From the NCBI GenBank assembly GCA_033439765.1, contig JAULSN010000001.1:5518001-5582000 (forward strand): DNA of 64,000 bases, in the 5' to 3' direction. Under the pieces are notes generated by a model. That model made no database searches. It saw only the letters and a list, made by a program, of their open reading frames with translations, and was not told where the DNA came from. This document shows, piece after piece, positions 10,532 to 22,010 of the stretch; the stretch's first letter is position 1; the number at the start of each line of letters is the position of its first letter. The DNA comes from Lasiosphaeria ovina (taxonomy: Eukaryota > Ascomycota > Sordariomycetes > Sordariales > Lasiosphaeriaceae). The translations under genes and the position numbers were made by a program.

Positions 10532-12286
10532 TCATGCCTCGTCGATCAGCCTCTCGTCGCCGTTCCCCCTCGCCAGGACCGCCTTGACCTGCTCGTCCTC
10601 GGCCGCCCTAATCCTGTTCCTGGCCGCCTCGAGCCGCTCGACGCCCTGGTTGATGGTCTCGATGTGGACGCTGAGGGGCACCTCGACGCCCCTGCCGCGG
10701 ACGAGGCCCGGCTCGGCGACGCTGGTGCGCAGGTCGCTCAGGCTGGCCTCAATCTTGCCGAGCTCGACGACGAGCTCGTTGATCTGGTGCACGGCGTCGG
10801 ACCGCTGCCGGCCGACCTGCGCGAGCAGCGCGAGCTGGCCGTTGAGGTTGGCGAGCGGCCGCGAGTTGACGCCGATCAGCGTCCACAGCGTCCACAGGAT
10901 GTCGTCCCTGCGCACCTGCACAGACTTCTGCGACGTCGTCACGAGGTCGTGGATCAGCTCGAGGTGGTCCTCGGCCTTCTTGAGCCGCCCCAGCACCGTC
11001 TCCGCCTCCTCGATCAGGCTGGCGATGCGCTCCGATACGAGCGACGCGAGCTCAACGTACCGGTCCAGCACGATGCGCTCCGTGAACACGGCGGGCTGGA
11101 ACGGTGCGAACAGCCAGCTCGCCCAGTCGCCGAGCAGCCCGCGGCTGCTGTCATCGGCGCTCGTGCTGCTGTCGAGGTGGCTCGACGTCCAGCGGCTCAT
11201 GCTGATGACCCAGTCGACCGTCGAGCCGACGCGCGAGTTGAACTTCTGCAGCGCCCTCGACGTGGCCCGCACCGTGTCGATGAGCCCGTCAAACTCCAGC
11301 GTGAGCTCGTTTCTGCTCTGGAGGTTGCTGTACTTGACCAGCGTACGCAGATCGCGGATGGCCGCCTCTGAGCGCTTCATCTCGATGGGGATCGAGGCGC
11401 GCTGCACAGACTTTTCGATTGCCTCCTCGAGGCGGTCTTGAACGTGCATCAGATCGTCGAACTCGACCGGCCCGCGCTCCCGCGACCGCCCGTCCTTTGC
11501 GGCGGCGTCGGGGCAAAAGGGGAGGTCGAGCCACGACGCGCCGGGCACGCGGCATATTGGCGACAGAGACGCCGTGATGGATTTGGTAGCCATGTTTTGC
11601 AAGACGATGAGTCCGCCAAACACGAGGTATAGAGACGCCAAGATTGCCAGCGGCTTCTGCGCATACCGGAAGGCGAGCCCAACGAGCCCGAATATCCAAG
11701 ATAGCACGTCTAACAAGGCGTCCGGCAAAGATTGGGACAGGCGTTCGCCGAGCGACGACTGCGGCGCCTGCTGGCTCCCGGAAACGCCTCGGCGGCGATC
11801 GGGCTTGGCGGGGCCGCCGGCGGAGTCGGCGCGGCGACGGCGCAGTCCCGGGAGCGACGGCGGAGCGGCGCGCGAGTTCCTCGTCTGCCGCGCCCCGTCG
11901 CGCCTGGGACTCTCCACCTCGACCTTGGGCATGTAGAACTCGGGCTCGGGGTCGCGGTGCTTCCTGGCCTCCCTGGAGCTGTAGCGCACCGACTGCGGTA
12001 CCGAGGGGCGGAACGGGGTGCTCAGAATGACCTGCTCGTCGTTCTCGGCCTTGCTGAGGAAGTTCTCGATGCTCTCGTCCTGCGAGCCCCCGATGCTGAA
12101 GGGCTGCGACCCGCCGATGCTGAAGGGCTGCGATCCGGTCAGCTGCGACGGGTCGCTGCCGCTGGAGATGATGAGCTCTTCGTCGTCGTGTAGTATCGAT
12201 GTGTCGAAGCTGTCATTCTCGCCTCCCTCGACCACGCGCCAGGAGCTCTCGACGCGATACTCTCGCGGCTGTCGTGAGGGCGCCAT
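10532..12286 (-). CDS. Uncharacterised membrane protein with coiled-coil C-terminal half
   Basis: A single open exon of 584 residues; I do not recognise the family. The N-terminal 190 residues are polar and probably disordered. They include an acidic patch (ILHDDEELII), the peptide GSQPFSIG twice in tandem at about 51-67, and an Arg-rich run (PGLRRRRADS) near 147-156. Hydrophobic segments at about 191-206 and 212-232 (PLAILASLYLVFGGLIVLQ) look like one or two membrane spans. The remaining 350 residues are helical and rich in charged and Leu residues, with heptad-like stretches (RLKKAEDHLELIHDL, NRIRAAEDEQVKAVL). A nuclear-envelope or ER protein would fit this layout, but nothing proves it. 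The gene is divergent from the mitochondrial ThrRS gene. The start follows tatt and is the first ATG in frame; an AT-alternating tract lies about 50 bases upstream. Confidence 0.75.
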   Translation of the reverse strand: MAPSRQPREYRVESSWRVVEGGENDSFDTSILHDDEELIISSGSDPSQLTGSQPFSIGGSQPFSIGGSQDESIENFLSKAENDEQVILSTPFRPSVPQSVRYSSREARKHRDPEPEFYMPKVEVESPRRDGARQTRNSRAAPPSLPGLRRRRADSAGGPAKPDRRRGVSGSQQAPQSSLGERLSQSLPDALLDVLSWIFGLVGLAFRYAQKPLAILASLYLVFGGLIVLQNMATKSITASLSPICRVPGASWLDLPFCPDAAAKDGRSRERGPVEFDDLMHVQDRLEEAIEKSVQRASIPIEMKRSEAAIRDLRTLVKYSNLQSRNELTLEFDGLIDTVRATSRALQKFNSRVGSTVDWVISMSRWTSSHLDSSTSADDSSRGLLGDWASWLFAPFQPAVFTERIVLDRYVELASLVSERIASLIEEAETVLGRLKKAEDHLELIHDLVTTSQKSVQVRRDDILWTLWTLIGVNSRPLANLNGQLALLAQVGRQRSDAVHQINELVVELGKIEASLSDLRTSVAEPGLVRGRGVEVPLSVHIETINQGVERLEAARNRIRAAEDEQVKAVLARGNGDERLIDEA

Positions 12287-13139
12287 AATGGGCCAGCCCG
12301 ATTGAGAGAGCGTGATCCAGGGAGCCGTGGTCGATATATATATATAGTCGGCAGGGGTCGAGAATGACGCGATTGTGCCAAAGTCGAGGTCACGCGTCGC
12401 GCGTCACAGAGTCAAGTATTGGAAATGCGCAGGCAGACGCGCCTTGTAATAGGTTATAACGGCTGGCACGTGGGGGGGCAAACGGTGTCTGTTTGCGACT
12501 TCGATGTTCCGTGGAGTACCTTTGCGCAAAGGCTGGTCAGAAATACGCAGGGGATGAGTCACAAATGGAGGCAGCAGCAGCACCAGCAGCAAGCACCAGC
12601 AGCAGCACCAGCAGTGCCGACGGGATGTGCAAGCTGAGGAAATATCTCTTCATAAGTCGCTGAAAATAACATACACATTTCAGACAGATAAAAGAAAACT
12701 ATCCGCTCCTTTGTGTCTCCGGCGGATTGGATACTGCGGCTGATGGATGGAGGGGAATGGAACGGCACCTAAGAAGAGGCTGGGCCTGCTTCCGAAGCTG
12801 CTGTGCATTGCCGCTTCCACAGTGGATGACGTCGAAAGCACCAGTGAATGTCATTGATGGCACTGCTTTGGCACCGTGCGAGTGGCTTTTGCATCGCGTG
12901 GATTGGCTCCGAAGCCTTCTCGCGCTGACACTCGCACATGGGCCCCCTGCAGCATGGCAGGGATCAGCTGAAGCCTCTTGGCCAATCCAAGACAAGCTTC
13001 CCGGGGAAAAGCTTTGGGTTGTGGTCTGTTCAAGACTGAGATTCGCAGCTTCCCGCTGCTTTTTGACGACGCCATCTCGAATTGACCGAATAGCACCACA
13101 AGCCGTCGGTCCATTGGGAGTTGCCGCAGACACGGAGGG
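12287..13139. promoter_or_regulatory. Shared promoter region of two divergent genes
   Basis: This gap separates the divergent starts of the membrane-protein gene and the mitochondrial ThrRS gene. A TATA-like alternating run (tatatatatata) at about 12334-12346 lies roughly 50 bases before the minus-strand ATG. An irregular CAG/CAC repeat lies at 12573-12614. No other coding sequence was recognised. Confidence 0.45.
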
Positions 13140-14678
13140 ATGCTATTTCTACGGGCTCCACGATGGCGATGGACCTCCCAGCAAGTTGTGACCAGACAAA
13201 TTAGGATACGGCAGCATCGACAGCCGCGCCTAAACCTAAACCAGGGTCGACTTCAACAGTGCTCTTCGTGCGCCCGCCCCAGCGAGTCCACCCCCCCGAA
13301 GCCTCCAGCCGCCGACCATCGAGACCTCGGCCTGCACCAGGAGCTCTTTACAACATCCATCTACAGTCCGGGGTCGCCCATATTCCTGCCCAATGGCGCG
13401 CGCATCTTCAACCGTCTCGTCCAGTTCCTGCGCAAGCAGTATGTGCGCTATGGCTTCCAGGAAGTCATCACACCCACCATCTACAAGAAGGCGCTCTGGG
13501 CCAAGTCGGGCCATCTCGAAAACTACGCCGACGACATGTACACGGTGACCAGCAGCTCGCCGTCCCGCGCCGCCGACAGCCAGGAGACCGGCGAGGAGAA
13601 CGAATACGGGCTCAAGCCCATGAACTGCCCGGGCCACTGCCTCATCTTCGCGTCGCAAACCCGAAGCTACCGCGACCTACCCATCCGCTACGCCGATTTT
13701 AGCCCGCTCCACCGGAACGAGATTTCGGGTGCCCTGAGCGGCCTGACACGGGTCCGGCGCTTCCACCAGGACGACGGGCACATCTTCTGCCGGCCGGCGC
13801 AGATCGAAGACGAGATTCGCAAGACGCTCGATTTCATCCGCGTCACGTACGGCGTCCTGCGCCTCGGCCCGTACCGGCTGGCGCTCTCGACGCGGCCGAC
13901 CGAGAACTACATGGGGAGCCTCGAAGACTGGGACCAGGCCGAGAGCTCTCTGAAGCGAGCGCTAGACGCGTGCGGGCAGGAGTGGACGGTGAACGAGGGC
14001 GACGGCGCCTTCTACGGCCCCAAGATCGACGTCGTCTTGTCGGACTCCGAGGGCAAGGAACATCAGACGGCCACAATCCAGCTCGACTTCCAGCTGCCGA
14101 AGCGGTTCGAGCTCGAGTACCAAACGCCGGCCCTGGAGGCGGAGCAGAGGGGCGAGACCACCACAGACCCGGACCAGCTCGCGATTTCGGGCCTCGCCCG
14201 GCCGGTGCTCATCCACCGCGCCGTGCTCGGATCCGTGGAGCGGGTCATGGCGCTGCTGATAGAACACTACAATGGGAAATGGCCCTTCTGGCTGAACCCG
14301 AGGCAGGGCATCATCCTCACGGTGAACGACACCGAGCCGGTCCTGAAGTGGGCGCGCAACACTCAGAACGTGCTTCTCGGGATACAGACGAGAGATGCGG
14401 CCATCGACGCGGCCGACGGCTTGACGTCGTCGCCAACTGGTCTCGCTGTCGACGTGGATTTCAGCGCCCGCAGCCTGCCGCTCAAGGTGCGCGAGGCCAA
14501 GACGAAGGGTTACGGCATGATCATCGTGATCGGCGCAAAGAACGTGGCCAAAGAGTCGGTCACGGTCGATGCGACGGGCATTCCTGCGGTTGACGACAAG
14601 CCGGTCCCGAAGTCGGCCGAGATGACGCCCGAAGAGCTGGTGCACTTCATGCAGTCCAAGGTGAACGCTTACGCCTGA
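13140..14678 (+). CDS. MST1: Threonyl-tRNA synthetase, mitochondrial
   Basis: Charges mitochondrial tRNA-Thr. One exon, 512 residues. Residues 1-50 are rich in Arg and Gln with no acidic residues before position 49, a typical mitochondrial presequence. The class II catalytic core follows: motif 1 around 80-112, MNCPGH at 161-166, motif 2 HRNEISGALSGLTRVRRF at 191-208 and motif 3 with PVLIHRAVLGSVERVMALL at 355-373. The three zinc ligands known from bacterial ThrRS are present as C163, H214 (QDDGHIFC) and H359. The C-terminal 130 residues form the anticodon-binding domain. The N-terminal TGS and editing domains of cytosolic ThrRS are absent, as in yeast Mst1. The first in-frame ATG was used because it directly opens the presequence. 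Confidence 0.95.
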   Translation: MLFLRAPRWRWTSQQVVTRQIRIRQHRQPRLNLNQGRLQQCSSCARPSESTPPKPPAADHRDLGLHQELFTTSIYSPGSPIFLPNGARIFNRLVQFLRKQYVRYGFQEVITPTIYKKALWAKSGHLENYADDMYTVTSSSPSRAADSQETGEENEYGLKPMNCPGHCLIFASQTRSYRDLPIRYADFSPLHRNEISGALSGLTRVRRFHQDDGHIFCRPAQIEDEIRKTLDFIRVTYGVLRLGPYRLALSTRPTENYMGSLEDWDQAESSLKRALDACGQEWTVNEGDGAFYGPKIDVVLSDSEGKEHQTATIQLDFQLPKRFELEYQTPALEAEQRGETTTDPDQLAISGLARPVLIHRAVLGSVERVMALLIEHYNGKWPFWLNPRQGIILTVNDTEPVLKWARNTQNVLLGIQTRDAAIDAADGLTSSPTGLAVDVDFSARSLPLKVREAKTKGYGMIIVIGAKNVAKESVTVDATGIPAVDDKPVPKSAEMTPEELVHFMQSKVNAYA

Positions 14679-15398
14679 GAGCACCGGGAGTCTCGCTCCC
14701 CAAGTGACTGACTGTACGAATTCTGAGCTGTATGAAGTACCTCCATACCTTGTATCTTTTCACGGTTGTAGCCTGCTTGTAAACACCACCACTGGGTGTG
14801 TCGTATGTGAACCTGAATCAGCTGTCACGTCATCGTCATGCGATGGCGAATTTTAGAAAGATGGGAAACCTAATATCTCATACATGCAAAATACAAATAC
14901 AACCCACGGTCAAGGGCTGAAGCACCCTTGGGCTTTACCTTACATAGACTGTCAGGTTCAACTTCTTCATTGGTCTAGTGTTTGCTGAGTACAAGCGTAT
15001 TCCCGGCATCCGCCTTCCTTTATGGGCATATGCTGTCGAATACGATGACGCAGCCCTGCAGTACGCTGCTGCTACTGCTTCCCGTGTGTGCAAAAAGGTT
15101 GGCGGGGTCCCCGCCGACGGTTCCTGGATTGCTTCCCCATCCCACCTCCACCTCCACCTCCACCTCCACACGTCCCCCACGGACACCATCGCTTGGCATC
15201 TTCGCTCCCAAGACCCGACATCTCTCGAACTCGTGCCCGTCGACAGCCGCACGGGCTAAAAAGCAGTCCAGACACCAGCAGAGAGCCGGCGCGACCTCTT
15301 GCCCCGACCTCCACCGTGATTTCGCCAGCTCGACGACTCGAGTTCCAGATCATAATCAGCATCACCCCACTACTACTGCCAGCCAGACCAGCGCCACC
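14679..15398. other. Intergenic region, no gene recognised
   Basis: It contains the 3' side of the ThrRS gene and the promoter of the Maf gene. A CCACCT repeat (CCACCTCCACCTCCACCTCC) lies at about 15144-15168. No additional gene was seen. Confidence 0.45.
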
Positions 15399-16335
15399 AT
15401 GGATCTCACCAACCCCTCCGACCCTCCTCCCAGCTACATCGAGGCGGCGCGGTCGCACGGCCTGCGGCTGCGGCAGAGCGCCCCCGTCCGCCGCGGCCCG
15501 CTGCCGCTCGAGCTGCCGCTGCTGACCCACCTCGCGACGAAGCGCGTGATTCTGGCCTCGGCGTCGCCCCGCCGCAAGGCCATGCTCGAACAGGTGTGTT
15601 GAGCTAGCTAGCTGGTTGTTGCACTGACGTAACCCGCGCCCTCGCTGACTCCCATGTCTTGCACAGGTCGGCATGCGCAACCTGGAGATCATGCCGTCGG
15701 AGGAGCCCGAGGACCTGGACAAGGCGTCGCTGGGGCCCGAGGAGTACGTGCAGGGGACGGCGCGGCGCAAGTGCCTGTCGGTGTACCAGTCGGCACTCGC
15801 CGCGCAGGAAGACGCCGCATCACGGCAGCGCAAGGCGGCGTCGCCCGCCGACGTGGTCGTGCCCGAGGAGCCGGCGCTGGTGATCGCGGCGGACACGGTG
15901 ATCGTGACGCGGGCGGGGCGGGTGCTCGAGAAGCCGCGCGACGAGGCCGACCACGCGCGCATGCTGCAGCACCTGCGCGACACGCGCACGCACCGCGTGC
16001 TGACGGCCGTCTGCGTGCTGGCGCCCAAGGCCGACGCCTCGCACCCCGGCTACGAGATGGCGTCCCACATCGAGGACACCGAGGTGCGCTTCGCCCAGGC
16101 CAGCGACGGGCTCGCGGATGATGTGATTGCCGCCTACGTGCGCACCCGCGAGGGCGCCGACAAGGCCGGCGGGTACGCCGTGCAAGGGATTGGTGGTATG
16201 TTGTTGGTTGAGAAGATCAACGGCGCTGTTGACAATGTCATTGGCCTGCCCGTGCGCAGGTGTCTGCAGCTGTGCGAGAAGGTGCTGTTCAGGCAGGGCG
16301 AGGTCGATGAGGACGAGGAGGATGATGACGAGTGA
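15399..16335 (+). CDS. Maf-family nucleotide pyrophosphatase (Maf/YhdE-like)
   Basis: Maf proteins hydrolyse non-canonical nucleoside triphosphates to monophosphates and so clean the nucleotide pool. Two exons, 15399-15593 and 15667-16335, joined by a 73-base phase-0 intron (gtgtgt...cacag), give 287 residues. The nucleotide-binding opening RVILASASPRRKAMLEQVG spans the intron. The core motifs follow: PEEYVQGTARRK, the acidic LVIAADTVIV strand, GRVLEKPRDEADHARML, THRVLTAV, and the C-terminal YAVQGIGGMLLVEKINGAVDNVIGLP. The first 48 residues are a Pro/Arg-rich extension beyond the bacterial core. The tail ends in an Asp/Glu-rich stretch. The ATG sits in the good context gccaccATGG. The gene converges with the mannosidase gene. 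Confidence 0.93.
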
Positions 16336-17260
16336 ACCCGGCAGGATGTGTCCCCCCTTACCAGGGCGACTGCTTCTTGCCAGTCATGAACGAAATGCAT
16401 GCATGCAGGACTACTGGCTTTGCTGACATTTCTCCCCATCGCCCGGCAGCCTATCTACCACATCGTGGCGTTCAGGGAGACCAAAATACCACTCAAAAAG
16501 AAAAGAAAAGAAACACCAAAAGCTCTCCCTCGGGCTGGCAGGGCAGGGCATGGATGGATGCTCTCAAAAAAACAATACCGTAAACAAAGGCACCCGTTGG
16601 GATTAAATAATTACTATCGATTGCCTAACTAACTATCTCAACCTCCTAGTTAAGTACCTACGTTATGTATCTAGTGTGGTTGAAGATGATATGCGAATAG
16701 GCTTGCCGGCTAGCCCCCTTTATTCTCTCCTAATGATATTTCACGCGCCGACAAGCAGAATTACATGTAAAACTCGGTCTGGGTATATTATCCCAACCAT
16801 CACCAACTTCTTTGAGGGGCAATAGGACAAAAAGACTCGCTGTTTATATGCGGTTGTATCCGTCCCCATCTCAGCCCACCAGTCTATAATATACATCTTT
16901 TTACTTTTTCTCTGGATATACTCTTCAATAGATACCTTGGCACAGCCATATTTCTTTCCATCCTTTCCGAGGAGACGTAGAATGTCAATTGTGGGCTTGT
17001 CCACTCCAAGCGTGACTAGGAGACCAGTTCCGAGTCGAAAACCGCGAGACGTCCAGACGCCCACCTCGGCATATGAACCCGCAATCGATGCTCTACTGCT
17101 CTTTGGGGAGAATAGAGACAAACATGACCAGCAACCCAGCCACGGAAAGAAAAACATACTCACCATGCTAGGTACCTTTTTGGTATTTCCTTTTTTTTAA
17201 TACTAATATGAAGTATATATGCAAGTCTATTTCTTTTTTGTTCTATTATTGTTATTGCGT
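16336..17260. other. Intergenic region between convergent genes, with one orphan ORF
   Basis: This holds the 3' ends of the Maf gene and the mannosidase gene and is AT-rich for the window. One minus-strand frame of 141 codons (17166-16741) opens with ATG and is peptide-like in its middle (VDKPTIDILRLLGKDGKK, VSIEEYIQRKSKK). It starts only 95 bases beyond the mannosidase stop and matches no family I recognise. It may be part of that gene's 3' UTR. Confidence 0.4.
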
Positions 17261-19150
<1,890 letters not shown>

Positions 19151-20534
19151 TTGTTTTTGTTTTTATCCCAACTGCGCGAGATAGATTGGGAATCATGGAT
19201 TAGGAATCATGGCTGATCCGGTGCGCCGCAAACGAAAGACCGAACAAGGGACGCAAGGAACTCAAGAAATGGACTGATTCAGTATATCCAAGAGAGGGCA
19301 AGCATCCTCTCAAGGTCTTCAGGAGAGGATGAAGCCTGCAAGGTCCACAGCGGTGGATTGGCTAGGTACTTAGTCTTAGTACGGTCAAGTAGCTCCAGGC
19401 CGACATTTGTCCAACCGCTAAGAGCCCACTTCTTCCAGAGTATGACACTGCCAAGACTTTCTTCCAGCCTGCAGTCGCATCAGGAGAGGAGGAGCGTACG
19501 TTTCAAGCGAGGCGTGTGGACTGCGCTGCCGCTGCCGCTTGCAAGCTTTTTAGGCTGACGAGCGGCGCCGCGGTCGGCGTCAAAGCTTTCCGCCTTGGTC
19601 AGACGTGTGAAGGGCGCTGGGGATTCAGATGGATAGGCATTGGTTTAAACCAAATCTATACATGCCATGATAGGATATCCCACAGATTGGTAAAAGAACG
19701 TGGTTCCTGCCGTTTGGATTTTAGATTCCTGGAGGGCCGACTACCAGCTTAGCAGCCCAAGGAGGTTGAAGGGCCCGCTGAGACCTTGTCTTCCTTCGAC
19801 CCGCTCGAGCGCCCTGGGCGTAATTGACTGAAATTGCATCTCGTATTTCTTTTTTCCTGAAACTACGCCATCGAACTTGATAAACTCTCCGCAAGTGCCG
19901 GCGTTCGGGAGCGAAGCTTCGGGCCTGGAAGCCCGGCGCCAAGTCGCAGCTAGCACGGAGAAAGTCCCGGGCCAAGTCCAACTAGAATAGGCCGCCGTGT
20001 CAAGCGTGGGAGCGACGATGAAGAAGCACCGTCCAGAGTGCTGTGCGGTATCTCCAGTCCCTATTTGAAACTAGAATAATCCATAGGTAAATGACACAAT
20101 TTGGAAAAGCCTCGCTTGCCAGAAGTTGTTCGATTAGAGCCGTTGGGGTTCTGTCAGTAATCCTAAGGCAGGATGAATGGAAACAAAACCCGGAGTGTCA
20201 CTGAAGCTCGAGGCTAGCGGAAGCTCCCTGTCAGTCAGTTCACAAGTCAGCCCCGCCGTCACTTTAAAGCCCGGTCCCTGGGGCGGCCCAGCAGTGGAGA
20301 GACGAGTGGACACGCGGGGCGGGACAAACTAGGCCAAAAAGTCTTATCGCTTATCGCGAAGCTCAAAATTTCGAGCACCCCAAACCGACAGCAACACCAG
20401 AGTAGGGCCCGGTGATGCCAATTCATACCAAATTTCTAGCACGACATAAAACACACACACGCACTGCCCTCTACCCGCGCACCTAAATACCGACATAATT
20501 CCAAGAAAGAGGGAATCCCCAAGAGTCACTCACC
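19151..20534. promoter_or_regulatory. Divergent promoter region (mannosidase / UTP11)
   Basis: 1.4 kb between two divergent starts. No coding sequence was recognised. The 60 bases before the UTP11 ATG are rich in A and C, as in many fungal 5' UTRs. No TATA box, tRNA or inverted repeat of note was seen. Confidence 0.4.
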
Positions 20535-21464
20535 ATGTCATCGTTGCGCAACAGGTGAGAAGCCGCCCTACAACTGAATGATTGCCCGCCTCGCAACTCC
20601 TCCCCCGCAGTCAAGAAACTCAACAAAAAAAAACTGACCTACATGAACCACAGCGTGCAGCGGCGCTCCCACCGCGAGCGCGCGCAGCCGGTCGAGCGGC
20701 AGCGGCTGGGCCTTCTAGAAAAGAAGAAGGACTACCAGAAGCGGGCCAAGGACTTCCACAAGAAGCAGGCGGTGCTCAAGTCGCTGCGGGCCAAGGCGGC
20801 GGACCGCAACGAGGATGAGTTCTACTTTGGCATGATGTCGCGGACGGGGCCCGGGTCGCGGCTGTCGCGCGGCAAGGCCTTCACGGGCGCCGTCGACGGC
20901 GACCGCGGCAACCGCGCCATGGACCAGGACCTGGTGCGCCTGCTCAAGACCCAGGACCTGGGCTACCTGCGCACCGCCCGCAACGTCGCCGCCAAGGACG
21001 TCCGCGCCCTCGAGGAGCGCTTCGTGCTGGCCGGCGGGGCCGAGGAGGATATGGCCGACGATGACGACGACGACGATGACGAGGATGACGACGACGACGA
21101 AATGGCCGGCAGCAAAAGACGGAAGAGCACCAGCAGCAGGCAACCGCCGAAAAAGATAGTCTTTTGCAACGGGGTCGAGGAGCGAGACGAGGCGGCAGCG
21201 CAAGCAGAAAGCGACGACGAGCGAGACCAAGACCAAGATATGGGCGACAACAAGGACGACAAAAAGACCAGAGAAGCCGAGCGCAAGGCGCGCAACCTGG
21301 AAAAGGTGCGGCAGAGCCTCCAGAACGCGCGGAGGAAGCTGCGGACGCTGGCGGCGGCCGAGTTCGAGCTCGAGGTGCAGCAGGCCAAGATGGCCAAGAC
21401 AGCGACGTCGGGCGGCGTCACCAAGATGGGCAAGAGGATCACAGTCCGCGAGAGGAAGAGGTAG
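20535..21464 (+). CDS. UTP11: UTP11, component of the U3 snoRNP / SSU processome
   Basis: Utp11 acts in the nucleolus in 18S rRNA processing and small-subunit assembly. Two exons, 20535-20554 and 20654-21464, give 276 residues. The first exon is only 20 bases (MSSLRN plus two bases) and the 99-base intron has a gtgaga donor, a ctgac branch site and the acceptor ccacag. Splicing restores the family start [19 protein letters not shown]; the ATG at 20643 lies inside the intron and is not the start. Further family motifs are [28 protein letters not shown] and the HMDQ-like region rendered here as [20 protein letters not shown]. An Asp-rich run lies at about residues 144-158, followed by basic segments. 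The C-terminal helix ends in ITVRERKR. Confidence 0.94.
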
Positions 21465-22010
21465 CAGGCGCATGGGACAGAACGGGATGTTAGAAAGAAA
21501 AAATCACTTCTGTCGCTTCTCTTCTTTTTATCCTCTGTTCCTTGCATTGGTTTTTGCATCTCTCGGTGTCTGTTGTTTCTCTCTGTCTGTCTGTCTGTCT
21601 GTCTGTCCGCTGTCTGTCTGTCTCAGCCAAGGCGCGAAAACGTCAAGCTCAAAAAAGGCTGGCTTTCGTTTCCCAGCTGGGCTTTCATTATGCAATACCC
21701 CAACCCCATTTCCCAACGCCTAAAAAGTTATATATCATGAAAACCATGACCGCCGGTCCATAGAAGGAGGGCCCCGTTGTAGTTATGTACATACTCGGGC
21801 TCTTCCTACAGGTGGCAGGCAGCTTTATTCGCCACCATTCCCTTTCCTTTCCTAAAGGATAATCTATCATGCACTCCCCCTTGTTCGGGTGGTAAGTGTA
21901 GCCATTATACAGTTCATTGTCCTTTCTCCTAGACATGTCTGTCTGTCTGTTCACGCATGCAAGTATGCGTCGATGTGCCCGGCGAGGCGGGGGGGTTTTC
22001 CCCGCTCCTC
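21465..22010. other. 3' region between convergent genes
   Basis: This is the shared 3' gap of UTP11 and the Pro/Gln-rich gene. A CTGT microsatellite lies at 21579-21624, with a shorter copy near 21939-21951. No gene was recognised. Confidence 0.45.
21579..21624. repeat. CTGT tetranucleotide microsatellite
   Basis: The motif CTGT is repeated about ten times with one interruption (gtccgc) in the 3' flank of UTP11. Confidence 0.85.

Noticed and set aside
10664..11441. Plus-strand ORFs (235 and 335 codons) opposite the 584-residue membrane protein
   Set aside because: They mirror the GC-rich minus-strand gene; the minus-strand product has a membrane span and coiled-coil pattern, the plus-strand ones have none.
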